DNA of 64,000 nucleotides from Euwallacea fornicatus (GCF_040115645.1 NC_089562.1:744001-808000); one strand, 5' to 3'. Positions 26,561-38,834 are shown, counted from the first letter of the stretch. Made by a program: numbers and translations. The notes: a model not told the origin generated them from the letters alone.

Positions 26561-27979
26561 GGTTGTACGTATATGTAATTAAATATACTCTAGAAGAAAT
26601 TCTGGTCAACAATGTAATCGAGAAAGTCATATTTATATATGATATTTGCAAAAATAATAGAAACCGCATTCTTCAGGGTAAGAATTTATGAGGATTCAAT
26701 TACGATATTGTCTGTTATGCATTCAATTATTTCAAACATACATATTTCGACTTATCATTTTTTCAGCCACCCTGTCGGCCTTCTGAAAGATTTACTACCG
26801 TCCCCGAGTGCTTGACCATCTGACGAGGTGGTACGCACATGATGCATACGAAGAATCATTTTAACTTTAGTTGCCAAATAGGGAAAACGGGGTTGCCCGA
26901 TAATTCGTTCTCACTTTACATGCCCGTCGATTTTTATCCCTGTCCAGCCGCTTTTTTGTCTCCTCACATACAAGGCAATTATTCTATAAACGGGCTACCA
27001 GTGTTACCCACTAGTCAGTCACTTATAGCTTGGTCACCCATGGTAAATAATCTCCTGCAGTAGCCAGTTTAAACCTGCCGTTAATGGTCCGGCATTATCT
27101 GCGATCTCGGTTTTATAGAGAGCAAAACGCAGGTCATAATTAACCGGAGAACATTACTTATTTACATACGCGCATATACGGGGCCAGGTATGAAAGTTGT
27201 CGTTTAGTTCAGATAAGGGTTATTGATGGTGGTACCGTGGAAATAAAAATGCGAACCTGGCGTCTCGTGATAGACCGAGCTGAACGTGACTTTAGCGAAA
27301 CCCTGGGGCGCAAAGGCCGAATTGTTCCCAGAGGAAAGTGGTTTCCAATCAACAACAAACATGCGGAGGCGGCAGAAAAATTTCCTCACTCCCATGGCAA
27401 AAAGAACTCACAGGTACCTTGGCCATATCGGCTGAACCCACTAAGAGCAAAAAACATTCGTACTTACGTTCAAATGCCCATCTTTAGCCTACACGTCGAC
27501 AATTAAGTGCCATTAAGTGCAATACAGTCTTTCATTTGATGGCAGTACTACAGGTACTATAAGGCGATTTATGAGGCTGTGACTAGTTTTTCTCTTCGGG
27601 AGCAAAGGCGAAAATGGGAAAACTAGCGAGAGATGAATGTGCGTGTATCTTGATGCTTCTTTGAAATCAACTTTTTATTTCAATAGACAGGCAGAAGCTC
27701 AAGGCATTGTAAACTTCGACTCTGATGGTAATATAGAGCAAATTTCGATGCATTATTACCCAGTGCACCCTTCACGAGCAGGTGCATTATCGTAAGTGGA
27801 TGCCAATATCATTCTTAGGCAAGTTTAAGTTCGGTCTAAGTTTTGACGGGGAGCTCAGGTGTCTAGTACAGCAATCATAGTTTAACTGTTATAATTAAGA
27901 AGTGAACATCCTAGTCATGAGGTTTAAATTTAATAAAACAACTTGAAACTAACTTAAAACTCGCGGCATCAAGCATTGC

Positions 27980-28320
27980 TATTCGAATTTCACGCCAAAC
28001 CAATCAGGACACTCAACCAATAAGAAAATGATCCTGCAAACAGTCGTGAAAAACCGGCATGGCTCTGTCTTTATTTAATTTAATATGTAAGACAGTGTGA
28101 GAATAGAAAACTACTTTTTTGATGTTATGGACTATAGGGCTTGTCAAAAAAAAACATTAGAAAAGTTTTTGTTTGCGTCAATTGTCAACGTTAAATTGTT
28201 TCCCGTCCTTGTTTTATGTATTGTCATAAATACGGTATAATGTAGAGAATAAGTATGGTGGTCATTGGTGGAAATGTTCTTAATTCTTCGCAAACCGGAG
28301 GATGAGAAATTCTTTAAAAA
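27980..28320 (+). repeat. Dispersed repeat, copy B
   Basis: Second copy of the repeat at 26226, ~1.75 kb downstream in the same orientation, with core ACCAATCAGGACACTCAACC. No coding content. Confidence 0.5.
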
Positions 28321-30634
28321 AACGGAGTCAAAAAGATAATTTTATATGAGTAAATATAACTCATGCGACATTGAATCAAATTGAAAGCCTTCATCACGTT
28401 TTGGTTCTAGAAGTATTTAACAACAGGTCAGAGGAATATTAAGAGGTATTTTTAAATTTTCTAGAGCGATACTTGACACAATGATTGTCTCAAATTTTGG
28501 AAATAGCAGTTAATGTCATAAATACGTGTTTCTGCACTTAAGATGAATAATTTTAGGGGATTTGAGTGAAACCCCTTTACCTAATTTTTTAACGTGTTCT
28601 AACTCTCCTATTTTTCGAAATTCTTCCTTTATCACCACTAACAGCTCTGAAGTTAGCATCAGGTGTAAAGGTACACAAGGTGTCTGCCGCTAGAGCTCAA
28701 CAACGAGCGTCTCGGTAACCATGAGAAATATGAAAGCAGTCAAATTAAGTCAAAATTACGCAATTTATAATTCAAGAATATACCATTTCATAATTAAAAA
28801 TATTTGGAGTATTCCAAATTGGAAAATGGCATATTTTTGAACTGCGAATTTCGCTTGCCTTGTGCCCCAATTTAACCGGCCTCGTATTTTTTGTTGTTAT
28901 CGAGATCCTCATGGTTGTGCACCAGAAACGTTTAACCTGTATAAACGAGCGATTCATGTGCAAAACATAACATCCCCACGCCTCGTTAATTTAAATTAGT
29001 TTAAGAAGTTGAACGTTACAGTTTTCAAGATTGCACATTTTTTTAAATAAATTAATTATAGTTTATTGTGCACTGAGAGTTTTAGGGGTTTTTGTCTGTT
29101 AATGGGATTTTTCCAGCGTAAAACTAAATCACATTGCACGAACACAGCCAGAGGCTTGTTTTTAACTGTAATTTTCGAAATGCACCGTACCACCTTGGCC
29201 CCCATACAAACTGCCCATTTTATTTATTAGACGTACCTATACGTTTCCGTAATTTTCTTAATAGCGCCCCCAGGCCTGTACCGCAATGTACCGCTACTGA
29301 ATTCGACATCTAATTTGACAACTGTTGCGCGTTTATACCAACCTCGAGGCCTCGGTACCATGGAACTATTTCAATTACGAAATTGGACTTTTTTTACCGA
29401 ATCGGTCGTGCTCTTCGGTAGTGCTACTCCTGTTAGCACCGTGATACTAACCGACGAGATTCCCATGAAAATTGGTTCTAATTTGACTGCTAAAAGGTTA
29501 TAGCATTAAATTACATTATTTCACGGGGATTTCGGTACCCACAAAAACCACGAATGAGGAGTACTGTTATTGATCGTTGCCGGGCTGTCGGAATTTACAT
29601 TGCCCGGGCTCTTCTTCATTATATTTCGGTTTATAAACCCGAAGCTATACAGCATCATCCGGGGTGGAATTTTACTTTACTTTAATGCGACCGCCGCCGG
29701 GGGCCCTGTATAAGCCCCCCCGGCGACTCCGCTTGGCCTCGGATATCTACATAATTTTAAAGGACCCTCCGGCTGGCCTTTGATACAGGGGCGGAGGTAC
29801 CGATGTTTCGGTTCGTTTTTTAAACAATCGCGGACTCTATAAACGCTTCAGAAGCGTCATAAAAAGGTTCTTCGGACTTAAAGGTTCCATGAACATGTGT
29901 ACGAAATACTACCAAATGGAAGAAAGCTATAACCTTCGGAAAATGGCGCTTAAAATGTGCTTTTTGACAGCAGTGGTGGGTTTTACTAGAAACCATGGCG
30001 GCATCAGAAAATCTATATCGCGATAGTGATGTGAAGCCCTAGATCGATCGGTGCTTATGAACAAGATCATAAGACGAGTAAACAGGAAAAATAGTCGGTT
30101 TGTTTGAACACGCTGCATATATACCTGCTTACAGTGCTTTGTAAGCAGCATCCAGGTAAGCTGTATTTAGGACGCCCTATTGTCCTCAGAGCCGCTACTG
30201 ATAAGAAAAATTCTTTCTATACTGTTTCTCTCATGCTAAACTGGGTAGTGAAGATTCGAAATGTTATAAATCACTAATGACCAAATTACCAAGACAAAAT
30301 GAGGACAAATTGGTGACTCGTCTTGACGCTGATTGTCAACCCTTTTAACTTGTACCTGGAAACTCTTGTTTCTACCACCGCCGAAGGGGGTTTTCAGCGT
30401 TTCAGCCGCCACGCTACACACGGTGATCTTTCAGCTGAGGCTGAAATTCAGCCAGTCGAGTCGGTTCAGTTCGAATGCAGCCACTGTAGTTTGTGTCACG
30501 TCGCCATCCAGTTCATGTTTTCGTGAGAAACATCGCTGAAGGCTTCTAAAAAACATTAATTTTCATGATAAACGGAAGATGTGTGAATTCATTTTGTGAG
30601 TGAATAAGTGAATGGTTTTGAATATTTGATTGGT

Positions 30635-33600
30635 ATGGCCAATTTCGCGGTGTCGTTAAAGCGAAGTCCCAGTGATTTTGAGGAACAAATGTTGTACAGG
30701 TATGTGATATCTGTTTGGTTCCATTCAAAAATAACCTTAAATTTGTATATTTATGTCTGTAAATCATATCTAAAAAATTTATGTTTTTACTTCGGTAATA
30801 TATGTCTTCTCAGGACTCTAATAATAGAGTACAAGAAGTATTTAATTCATAATAAAAATAAAATTTCACGAATTTTCAGTGTTTATTTAAGTTTTGTTGA
30901 CAGAATGGCGAATGCCAATTTTGGCGTATTGTTTGACCCTGTTACGGAAGCGTTATGAGCAAAACGTTGACATTCTGGTGAATGAAATGGGTTGTTTGTT
31001 ATTTAAGATATTGCAGGAGATTTCAAATTAAAACTTTCTAGACCATCATACTATCGCTTAAAACATTCTCTTTATGCTTCAATATGTGCGACACTGTACT
31101 GTATTATGGTAAAGTTAAAGTTGTGAACAAAACATTAGCCAGAAGCAAAATTTAACTTAAGTTTTCGCTCCTTTGTTTATTAATTTCCTCAGTTTTTTCG
31201 TAATAGTTCGTAATAATAATGTCCGCAAGGCATCACGTTTATCAAAACTAGGCGGGCCATTTACCTAAATTTACATAATTAGCAATTAGCCTCGCTATTT
31301 CTAGGAATTGTTTGTAAATTATATGTGCCAATGAAGCCGCTTTATACCATCCCGAAATTTCCATGTCTGAAACGCAGGCAAAATCCTCTTGCTTAATCTG
31401 AAAAGTACCGTTTTAAAAGTATTAAAAGACTCATTTACAATGCACTAATGGCGCGCCGGAGGGACTTTTCCTGGGTCCCAAAAAAGGTTAATTAGTTTGA
31501 AAATAAAATTGAGAGTTAACTTGTTAACTTCTTTTACACCTTAAACGTGTTTTTATTGGAGAGGAAACGATGATTGATTGGCTGAGAACCGGCCATAAAT
31601 CTTTGTAAAGTCTTGAAGCAGTTCTTTGGCTTTTCCGGCTACAGGTTTCGAAGAACGGCAAAATAAACCTAAAAGCAGCATAATGCGTTATCGCGATGGA
31701 GAGTGACCCAACCACTCCAAATAACCACGTTTTTTGGGCGTGTCGTGACTCGTGACCCGCATACAAAGAGACCAGCACCAAATGCATTTTTTTTATTTCC
31801 TTGCAGAAAGAAGGCAGACCTTAGGAACGATGTGGAGAAGGCCGAACCCAAAGACTTATCCAACAGGAACATGTTCCCTAGCGCCCAAATTAAAATGAGG
31901 TAAGGGTTAGAAAAACTGCATTATGTGCACATTATTATTGATTTACTATAAAGCCCTGAGGCTCCAAAATCACAATATTCCATTTTATTAGTTCTGGTCA
32001 TCAATCGACAATTGCTGACGCTATTTCTTCTTATTTAACAATATTCTTGACTATTCATATTTTATTGTACTTGCACAGAATCGTGCAGTTTTTGTATGAA
32101 ATAGCTTGACCTGAAGGAAATTGTAAACGTCAAAAAAAATCCTTTCCTGCGCCTCTGACTTCAAGGGCTTTACTGAATATTAACCCAAAAGAGTGAAAAA
32201 ACAATTTTGTGGTGCAAAAATTCCTTAGGTAGAAGACAACAATCAGAGGCGGACTGAATGTGTTATGTCGAAATGGTGAAAACTACGAAATTGTTATACA
32301 AAATAATAGCTCTGGCAAAAGAAATTCCGTTACCTATAAACCCTGTCCAAGCCGCTGAAGTTCAATAATAGATCAACGACTGGTTGTTAGACGCCATTCA
32401 GTTTCTTGATATGCCACTGCAGAAATTGATTTTATGTTAAAAAAACAGTTGAGTATTGGAAAATATTAGACACATGGTATATCAAAAGTCGGGAGTGTTG
32501 CTAGATGAATTTGAAAATTATTCTAGCGTCGCAGCTTTTGATATTTTTAGGGTTTTTCAGATTAAAAAAGGAAATTTATCTGATACGTCCCTGACGACCG
32601 CAACTTTTGCCAATAAATTAGTACTTGGTGAACTCAAATTAAAATGAGATAGGTGCTAGAAAAATTGCATTATGTGCAGATTATTATTGATTTGTGGTAA
32701 GGCCTCAGGTCCTAAATTTATATTATTTCGTTTTACTAAATCTGGCTATCAATCAGCAATCGCTAAGGCTGTTCGTTTCTATTCGGAGCTAGCCGCGCTA
32801 CCCGTTCATTAGAAAATTTCTCACTATCGTAGCTCAATGAAATTTAGTTTCAGGTGCTAGAATCGACCGTTTTGAACCCAACTAAAATATTTTCGAAATG
32901 GCGACATTTTCGGTTACACCGGAAGTAGCTACGAAATTCGTTTTTTTAAATGGAACCCCCTAATTTTTTTGTAATTTTCGGATTTTTCGTTAAATTTTAA
33001 TTCCAGTTTATATAAAATGTCTTATTTCTAAAACTGGCCGTTTCCGAGTTGTACGGAAAATTTGAAAATTTTAACAGTTGCAACATCCCACGGAAATCAA
33101 TATTATGCGCTAACCGTTACGGATTTTGGAATAGGTGTTTTGAAGACTCAAAGAGGATCTAATAAGCAACCCCTACATTTTGACGAATAAACGTTTAGTA
33201 AAAACCACCACTTCTCCCCTGTTCAGTATCGGCCTAGGGAACCTTAACAATATTTGATATAAAATTAAATTCTGGATTTGAAAATGCTTTAAGTACGGGG
33301 TGTCCCATTTGAACTCATGCAACTCCGGAGACACGTTTCGGAGGCCATGGAAAACTCTTTGTCAAATTGAAACACGTGAAAACACTTGTTAAGTCCTTGA
33401 TGAGCCCGCGAAACACTGACTTCAAAACTCGCAGCGGTCAGCCCACAATGCTGATTTCCGTGGAGTCTTGCAGCTGTAAAAATTTTCAAATTTTCCGGTA
33501 CTACTCGGAAACGGTCAATTTTAGAAGTAAGATACTCTATGTAAGCTGACCTTAAAATTTAACGAAAAATCCAAAAATCACAAAAAAATTAGGGAGATCT

Positions 33601-36600
33601 AAAATAACGAAGTTAGTATGTACTTTCGGTGCAACGGGCAGTGCCGCCATTTTGAAAATATTTTTTTTGGATTTAAAATGGTCGATTCTAGGACCTGAAA
33701 CCAATTTCCGTTGGGCTACGATAGTAGGAAGTTAAAAGTGTTCTTGCAAACGGGGTGCGCGGTTAGTCCTGCGTAACAATATTCGCAATTATTTATATTT
33801 TATCGCACTTTTGCGAATAGCGCTAAAGATGTTAGAGCCGCCATTGCAGATCCTGCTCAATAACAACAATCCTCTCTGATTCATAATAAATCTTATCGTT
33901 GCTTTTCCAGCGAAGCTCTATACCTATTTAAAATAACGATCACGTCACACATTGTTCAATGTAGGTGTTTGCTTACAACAATCATTATTAAACCGAGTTG
34001 TTTATTGTTATTTGCGCTACCATTGCATGCCATTTTCTCATTTCAATCACCGCTTGTGTTTTGTGGGTCAACGAGCATTGAAGTGAAATTAAAAAAATCG
34101 TCCAACAAACCTGTTTGCGCATTGTTAAAGCCGAGTTAATTTAATCTATTATACGGGTCTGCATGGTAATTAAAAGAAATTGAAATGTTTAGTTTGACGG
34201 GATATTAAATGGCGCCTACAGTGGGCGACATGGGCAGGCTCCTGCTGGTCACTCGAAGTGCACATTTGGATTCGCGATATGCCACATTACTACGTGGACT
34301 GAGTCACAAACGCACAATGTTGATATCGAGTGTAACTGGACATTATAAGAAAAAAAAATTGCGCATTTCACGCCACTGTTCTCTAGCAAGCATTCTTCCA
34401 ACGTTGGTGCAACGGTGCACTGCACGAAATCATTAAGGTAGAATCTTTGGTGTAGACTGCTAGCGTCGCGAAGAAAATTTCGGGTAGCTCCAACGGCCCT
34501 CTCTCCGCCACTGAATTAAAGGAGATTAATAATTCATTATATGTTCTTTCATTAGCAAAAATTCCCCTCCATCGTGATGGGCAATAGGGGGCGCATTGAA
34601 TGCTAATAAAAAGGGGAAAAATCACGCAATGCTTTCTTTTTAAAATAACTCTATGCGAAACAATTTGGAAATCCTCGAAAAGTCCTTTTTGCGTCGCTGA
34701 TTTTCATTAGATTATTAAACTCATAATAATCTTCTCTACGTCAGAAGTTTCTTAGATATGGGTCAAAAGCGGAAAATTCTGAATCGGCTGGAAAAATGCG
34801 ATTTTGTTCAATCAGAAAAAAATTGGAAAACTTAAAAAAAAACCCTCTACGTAGCTGAGTTCGGTAGATCAATACATTAGTCAATACGTCAAATAGATCA
34901 ATACGTTATTAGATGCTTAATTTGTTGCAAAAATTCCTTAGACTTTGATCAACAATCAGGGGCGTACTGGACGTCAGTTCAAAAGAATAAAACCGTGCTG
35001 ATAAAATAGCTTCACGAAAAAATATTGCAAAACCTAGAATATCCTTTTCTATGTCGATGACCTTGAATAGCTAAATTTCAGTGATTATCAATTCATAATA
35101 TTTTTCATCTCTGCTAAAACTGTCTTAGACCTGAGGCAGAAGTGATGCCAAATTTCACTCAGTTTAGTTTTATGATAGATTTAAAGATCAGGGGCGTACT
35201 CATGGGGGGAAAGAGTATTTTTAACCAGTTTGGGGAACGTTGAAAAGGCAATTTGATGTCCAAATGAAATTTAAAATTGTTGACGGAAAAAGAGAAAGGA
35301 GAGACTTCTTTCACTTATCCCTTGATTTCTACATTTTCAATCTTCTCTTTCAGACTGATGTCCCCCAACATATCCCCCGCAACATCGCCCACGATGTCCA
35401 CCTCGTCATCGCCCACTCCCCCTCCGGGCAACCCTACCGTCACCATCGCAGCTGCCAGCTACAATAAATTAGCTGGAATCCCTTGTGTAGCCGCAGCTTC
35501 AAGGTATACCGCCCCGGTACACATCGACGTCGGCGGCACCATCTACACATCTTCCTTAGAAACGCTGACAAAGTAAGTAGCAAAAAGTGGTGACCCTTAA
35601 GTCCGACAATACATGTCGGCGCATTAACGTAAATTGTTTCCAAGTACCTGCCATTAAACCGTTGAATGGACGGAGGGCATTAAGCACACCCAGATAATTG
35701 CCGTTCTAGTTACCAGACCTTAACAAATTGTATCTGATTATCGCATCGAGCGGTACCTAATTAAATTTCTCATCGCTTAATCATCTGCAAACAGATACGA
35801 TCGACTTTTGTTGTTTTAACCAGAAACGCATGAACGCCTTTATTATTCAAAAATTCGTTTCTTCGGCCACTGAGCGTTTCTCTCGTTCGTACATTAAAAC
35901 TTCTGTATCTTCTTTTCCGACATATGCCTTCTCAATCATTGCACTCAAGTTCCCGCTAATACTCTCATCATTTTCCTCGAGCTTTCGAGGTCTCTGCGCA
36001 AGTAGCTGTCCTTTATTTATAAACATTTGATTAGTGGTCTTATTCAGGGTTTGTTTTTGCACCCCCTCCAATGACTGCTCAATGCCATGACCCACACAAA
36101 CGTTTTATGCTTCTCATCTTGAACCAACGTCTTCATCGCCTTTCTCTTTACCCCTTAATCCTCTCAATTTGCTCTAGACGTTCATATCTTTCTCTTATCA
36201 ATTTACGAAGCTCCTCCTTCAACTACTTCTGCTCCATTAGCACCTCAATTTGCTGCTTTTTCTTTACGGAACCCGTAGTCAGTTCATCGTGAGAATGAAA
36301 TTCAGTGTCCAGGCTCTCGAGAGATAATGATTCACCCCCACGAATATCGATGATTTTCTTAACGACCTCTGAAATCTTAAGTATGGAAAGATGGGATTGA
36401 TTTCGATATTAAAATCCCACTCTCAGCAATCAAGAATCCTTCCAAAATTCCAGTATTAGCAATATCGGCGCTAAAATGCTTCTTCTCCTAAATTAGACGA
36501 TTTTCAGGATCATGCAGGACCCAATCTCCAGTAACTTTCTTCTCAATTATCTTCACATGCAGCTCCTTCACGTTATTCAAATTCATCATAAAAATGGTCT

Positions 36601-38834
36601 TCTGTACGTCCAACTCGTTCATTAATCCTCTTAGCTGCTCATCTGAGGTGTTGGTATGAAGCGTGCTGACTTCATTTGTAGACTACACAAAAGTTACCTT
36701 AAGATTCCTTAAGATCTACTATTTTTATTTATCTAATCCTAAATTTGTTAACTTAAGGATGGTGCTCTCGATTGGGATTTCTCGACGGTCGATTTGCCCT
36801 TTTGCCAAGTCGATTTCAGATTGTAGTTGCACCTCCTTATCTTCAATCTTTGATAGTTTGTTTATTAAATTCTGTGCGCTACAGTTTATTCCGGAGCACT
36901 GATGCTCCAATCTTGCTAATTCATCCCTCAGCTTTGAATTCTCTTGTGCCAAAACATTAATTTCCCCACTAGTTTTTTCACCAAGTGCAGGTTGAAAAGC
37001 ATTATCTCCTTTTTCTTTTCCAAGTCCATGATTAAAGCCATTATATACTCATTGTCAGCATTGAGGTTGTACATGTTAGAAGATCCACCTTGCACCTCCT
37101 GCATAGCTGCATTGAGCTTATTCTCTATGTGGTCTTTAGTATTGGCCGCATTATCCGGAATCCAATACTTCAGTTCTACATGAAGATTCAGCTCCTTCCC
37201 CAACATCTTCTTCTGATTCTCCAAATCTCTCATCGCCTTCTTCAGAAGAAGGCTTCGCTTTTGAGGCTTAAATATTTCTCGCTGTTCTCACTGGTGATTT
37301 GAAGAGTCGCAGCAATTGGTACAGTTGCAAATTCCGGTTTTTGAGCTGTTTCACCCGTTTCGAGATTGCTTCCTACATGTTGGTCCGAACAAATTTGCTC
37401 ACAATTGACAGTCAGCGATAGTATCAAAATTCTATCAATTAGATTAAATTAAATTAGAAAGCCCTTAAAGTCGCATAGACAAATCCTGTATTTAGAGAAA
37501 AAGAAACCGGAATTCCTGTTAGAAATCAAAGGCGCAGCAATGTCTAAAAATACCAATAACTTCATCAAACTGAATTTAAAGAAAACTAATGTAACCCTAG
37601 ATCAGTAGTTAAGAGAGTACGAGCATCAGTGGTTCAAAATGCTCAACTTGAAGAATGATCGCTCGCGGCTGTTAAACGGTCTGCTGGGGGGCCTTGCGTA
37701 GGTCTAAGAAGCAAAGAGCAATACAATACAACATTTAGCAGAAAAAGATAATAGAGATGGAAACGCAAAACGGCGATTCGAAGTTGGCCATCCAAACATG
37801 TTGAAGAACAGAAATTCACCCAATAGAAGCTGGAAAATATCTTGAATGCTTTCCAGTTCCTTAAAAGGTGGTGATGTGCTGGTTTAGATTGATTGTGCGA
37901 AGAACAATGTAAGAAACATGTTTCAACAGGGGTTTAATTTACCAGTCCATTACGATATTTTACGCGAATATAAAGAGTGAAGGGCAAAACCCCTATTGAG
38001 TTTTGCTAGGTTTACGAATTCCGCAGTGTGTTCTTTTTTGCAGATACCCAGAATCCAGGTTAGCAAAGCTCTTCAATGGGAGCATACCCATTGTTTTAGA
38101 CTCCCTAAAACAGCATTACTTCATAGACAGAGATGGGGGCATGTTCAGACACATCCTCAACTTCATGCGCAACTCTAAACTGCTCATTCCCGAGAACTTT
38201 CACGATTTGGATTTGCTCCTGGAGGAGGCCCGATATTTCGATATTCCCCGTAAATATATCAATAATAATATTAATCACTTTCTCTAAATTGTTCAAACTC
38301 ATTGCAGCAATGGTGCGCCAGTTGGAGCAGATGAAGAAAGACCGTCAAAAGAACGAAATGATTCATCCAACTCCCAGCTTAACAATAACCTCCTTGGCTG
38401 GGTCGAGAAGTCACGGAGGATCGATGGAGAGAGCAGGAAGGACTAATCAAGATTTATATGAATGCGTTGCCCTTCATGTAAGTCCGGACCTGGGAGAGAG
38501 GATTATGCTGAGTGGAGATAGAAGTCTTTTGGATGAAGTATTTCCAGAGACGAATCAGGCGGTGATGGATGCCAGAACTGGGGCAGCATGGAACCAGCAA
38601 GATGCTCATCATGTCATAAGGTTTCCTTTGAACGGTAAGTAATAAAATTGCCTTCCAACAGAATAAATTACTGACGGGAATAAATCGCTTTCAGGATACT
38701 GTAAGTTAAATTCAATGCAAGTGATCAGGCGGTTACTCAATGCAGGATTCAAAATCGCGGCCAGCAATGGTGGAGGAGTCGAGGGACAGCAATTTTCTGA
38801 ATATTTATTTGTTAGAAAAGTTCTGCCAGGATGA
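30635..38834 (+). CDS. KCTD15: BTB/POZ protein of the KCTD1/KCTD15 type
   Basis: KCTD1/15 proteins are BTB-domain oligomers; in vertebrates they repress AP-2 and Wnt signalling in development. Exons: 30635-30699, 31807-31899, 35354-35572, 38044-38249, 38308-38634, 38695-38834; in frame to 349 aa. After a Ser/Pro/Thr/Ala-rich N-terminus (residues ~54-90), the BTB domain starts at ~106 (APVHIDVGGTIYTSSLETL, VLDSLKQHYFIDRDGG). The family-specific C-terminal domain shows VSPDLGERIMLSGD and HHVIRFPLNGYCKLNS. The predicted end (QFSEYLFVRKVLPG) lacks the RIKQEPLD tail of vertebrate KCTD1/15; either insects lack it or another exon exists. An in-frame stop at 30605 makes ATG 30635 the first start of this model. 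Exons 1 and 2 are supported only by splice sites and phase; an alternative 5' exon is possible. It corresponds to the single insect KCTD1/15 gene. Confidence 0.88.
31886..32090 (+). repeat. Intron repeat copy 1, overlaps exon-2 donor
   Basis: Begins with the last 14 nt of KCTD exon 2 (CAAATTAAAATGAG) and runs into the intron. Copy 2 at 32635 repeats it for ~145 bp (shared stretch GCATTATGTGCA and later) and resumes after an insertion at ~33774 (TAACAATATTC). Same orientation. Confidence 0.7.
32635..33825 (+). repeat. Intron repeat copy 2, split by a fold-back insert
   Basis: Copy 2 of the repeat at 31886, in two parts: 32635-32780 and ~33774-33825. The splice donor GGTAAGG of copy 1 reads GATAGGT here, so it cannot act as a GT donor. 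The interruption is a ~985-bp fold-back element. Confidence 0.65.
32786..33772. mobile_element. Nested fold-back element in KCTD intron 2
   Basis: Arms ~32786-33210 and ~33340-33772 are diverged reverse complements (for example TTTCAGGTGCTAGAATCGAC against the complement of GTCGATTCTAGGACCTGAAA). Unusually, a CGGGGTGTCCC terminus sits in the centre (33296-33306), not at the outer ends. It lies inside repeat copy 2, so it inserted after that repeat. No coding content. Confidence 0.75.
34640..35215. repeat. Degenerate repeat block in KCTD intron 2
   Basis: Related segments recur at irregular spacing: GTCCTTTTTGCGTCGCTGA (34682), CCCTCTACGTAGCTGAG (~34844) and ATCCTTTTCTATGTCGATGA (35041). The motif CAGGGGCGTACT occurs at 34957 and 35189, with a relative (CAGAGGCGGACT) near 32245. 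Probably a decayed tandem repeat. Confidence 0.45.
35830..37440 (-). pseudogene. Broken coiled-coil gene relic, antisense in KCTD intron
   Basis: On the minus strand, successive frames read as coiled-coil protein: a segment with MRDLENQKKMLGKELNLH (37233-36928), then AQENSKLRDELARLEHQ (36952-36725), LRGLMNELDVQKTIFMMN (~36640-36500), an acidic part with SLSLESLDTEFHSHDEL and LKEELRKLIRERYERLEQ (~36360-36110), and LLAQRPRKLEENDESISG (36095-35847). Frames shift and several stops interrupt them; no introns are apparent, which suggests a processed or otherwise degraded copy. I do not recognise the parent; an axonemal or other long coiled-coil protein is possible. It lies wholly inside an intron of the KCTD gene in the opposite direction. 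Confidence 0.5.
37490..37900 (+). pseudogene. Second coiled-coil-like relic, sense strand
   Basis: The plus strand reads FIKLNLKKTNVTLDQ, a stop, then LREYEHQWFKMLNLKNDR and RLLNGLLGGLA before another stop. The charged heptad-like composition resembles the antisense relic next to it, so the two may be rearranged pieces of one source gene. It is short and has no recognised homologue. Confidence 0.3.

Larger units (their letters stand above)
17686..30634. other. Large gene-free region upstream of KCTD1/15
   Basis: About 13 kb with no supported protein gene. It contains an old fold-back element (18180-19762), a solo CAGGGTGTCC-type end near 22096, a ~184-bp tandem array (25490-26150) and a pair of dispersed repeats. 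Between these lie less AT-rich, CpG-containing islands at roughly 20190-20600, 21170-21440, 23000-23520, 24040-24600, 26800-27480 and 29150-29830, which look non-repetitive and could be regulatory. The last ~300 bp before 30635 is probably 5' UTR/promoter of the KCTD gene. Confidence 0.6.

Noticed and set aside
30608..30634. GTG start for the KCTD gene
   Set aside because: A normal ATG follows at 30635 in the same frame, and nuclear insect genes rarely start at GTG.
34209..34436. 75-codon frame beginning MAPTVGDMG in the KCTD intron
   Set aside because: Short, with no splice site linking it in frame to known exons and no recognisable domain.
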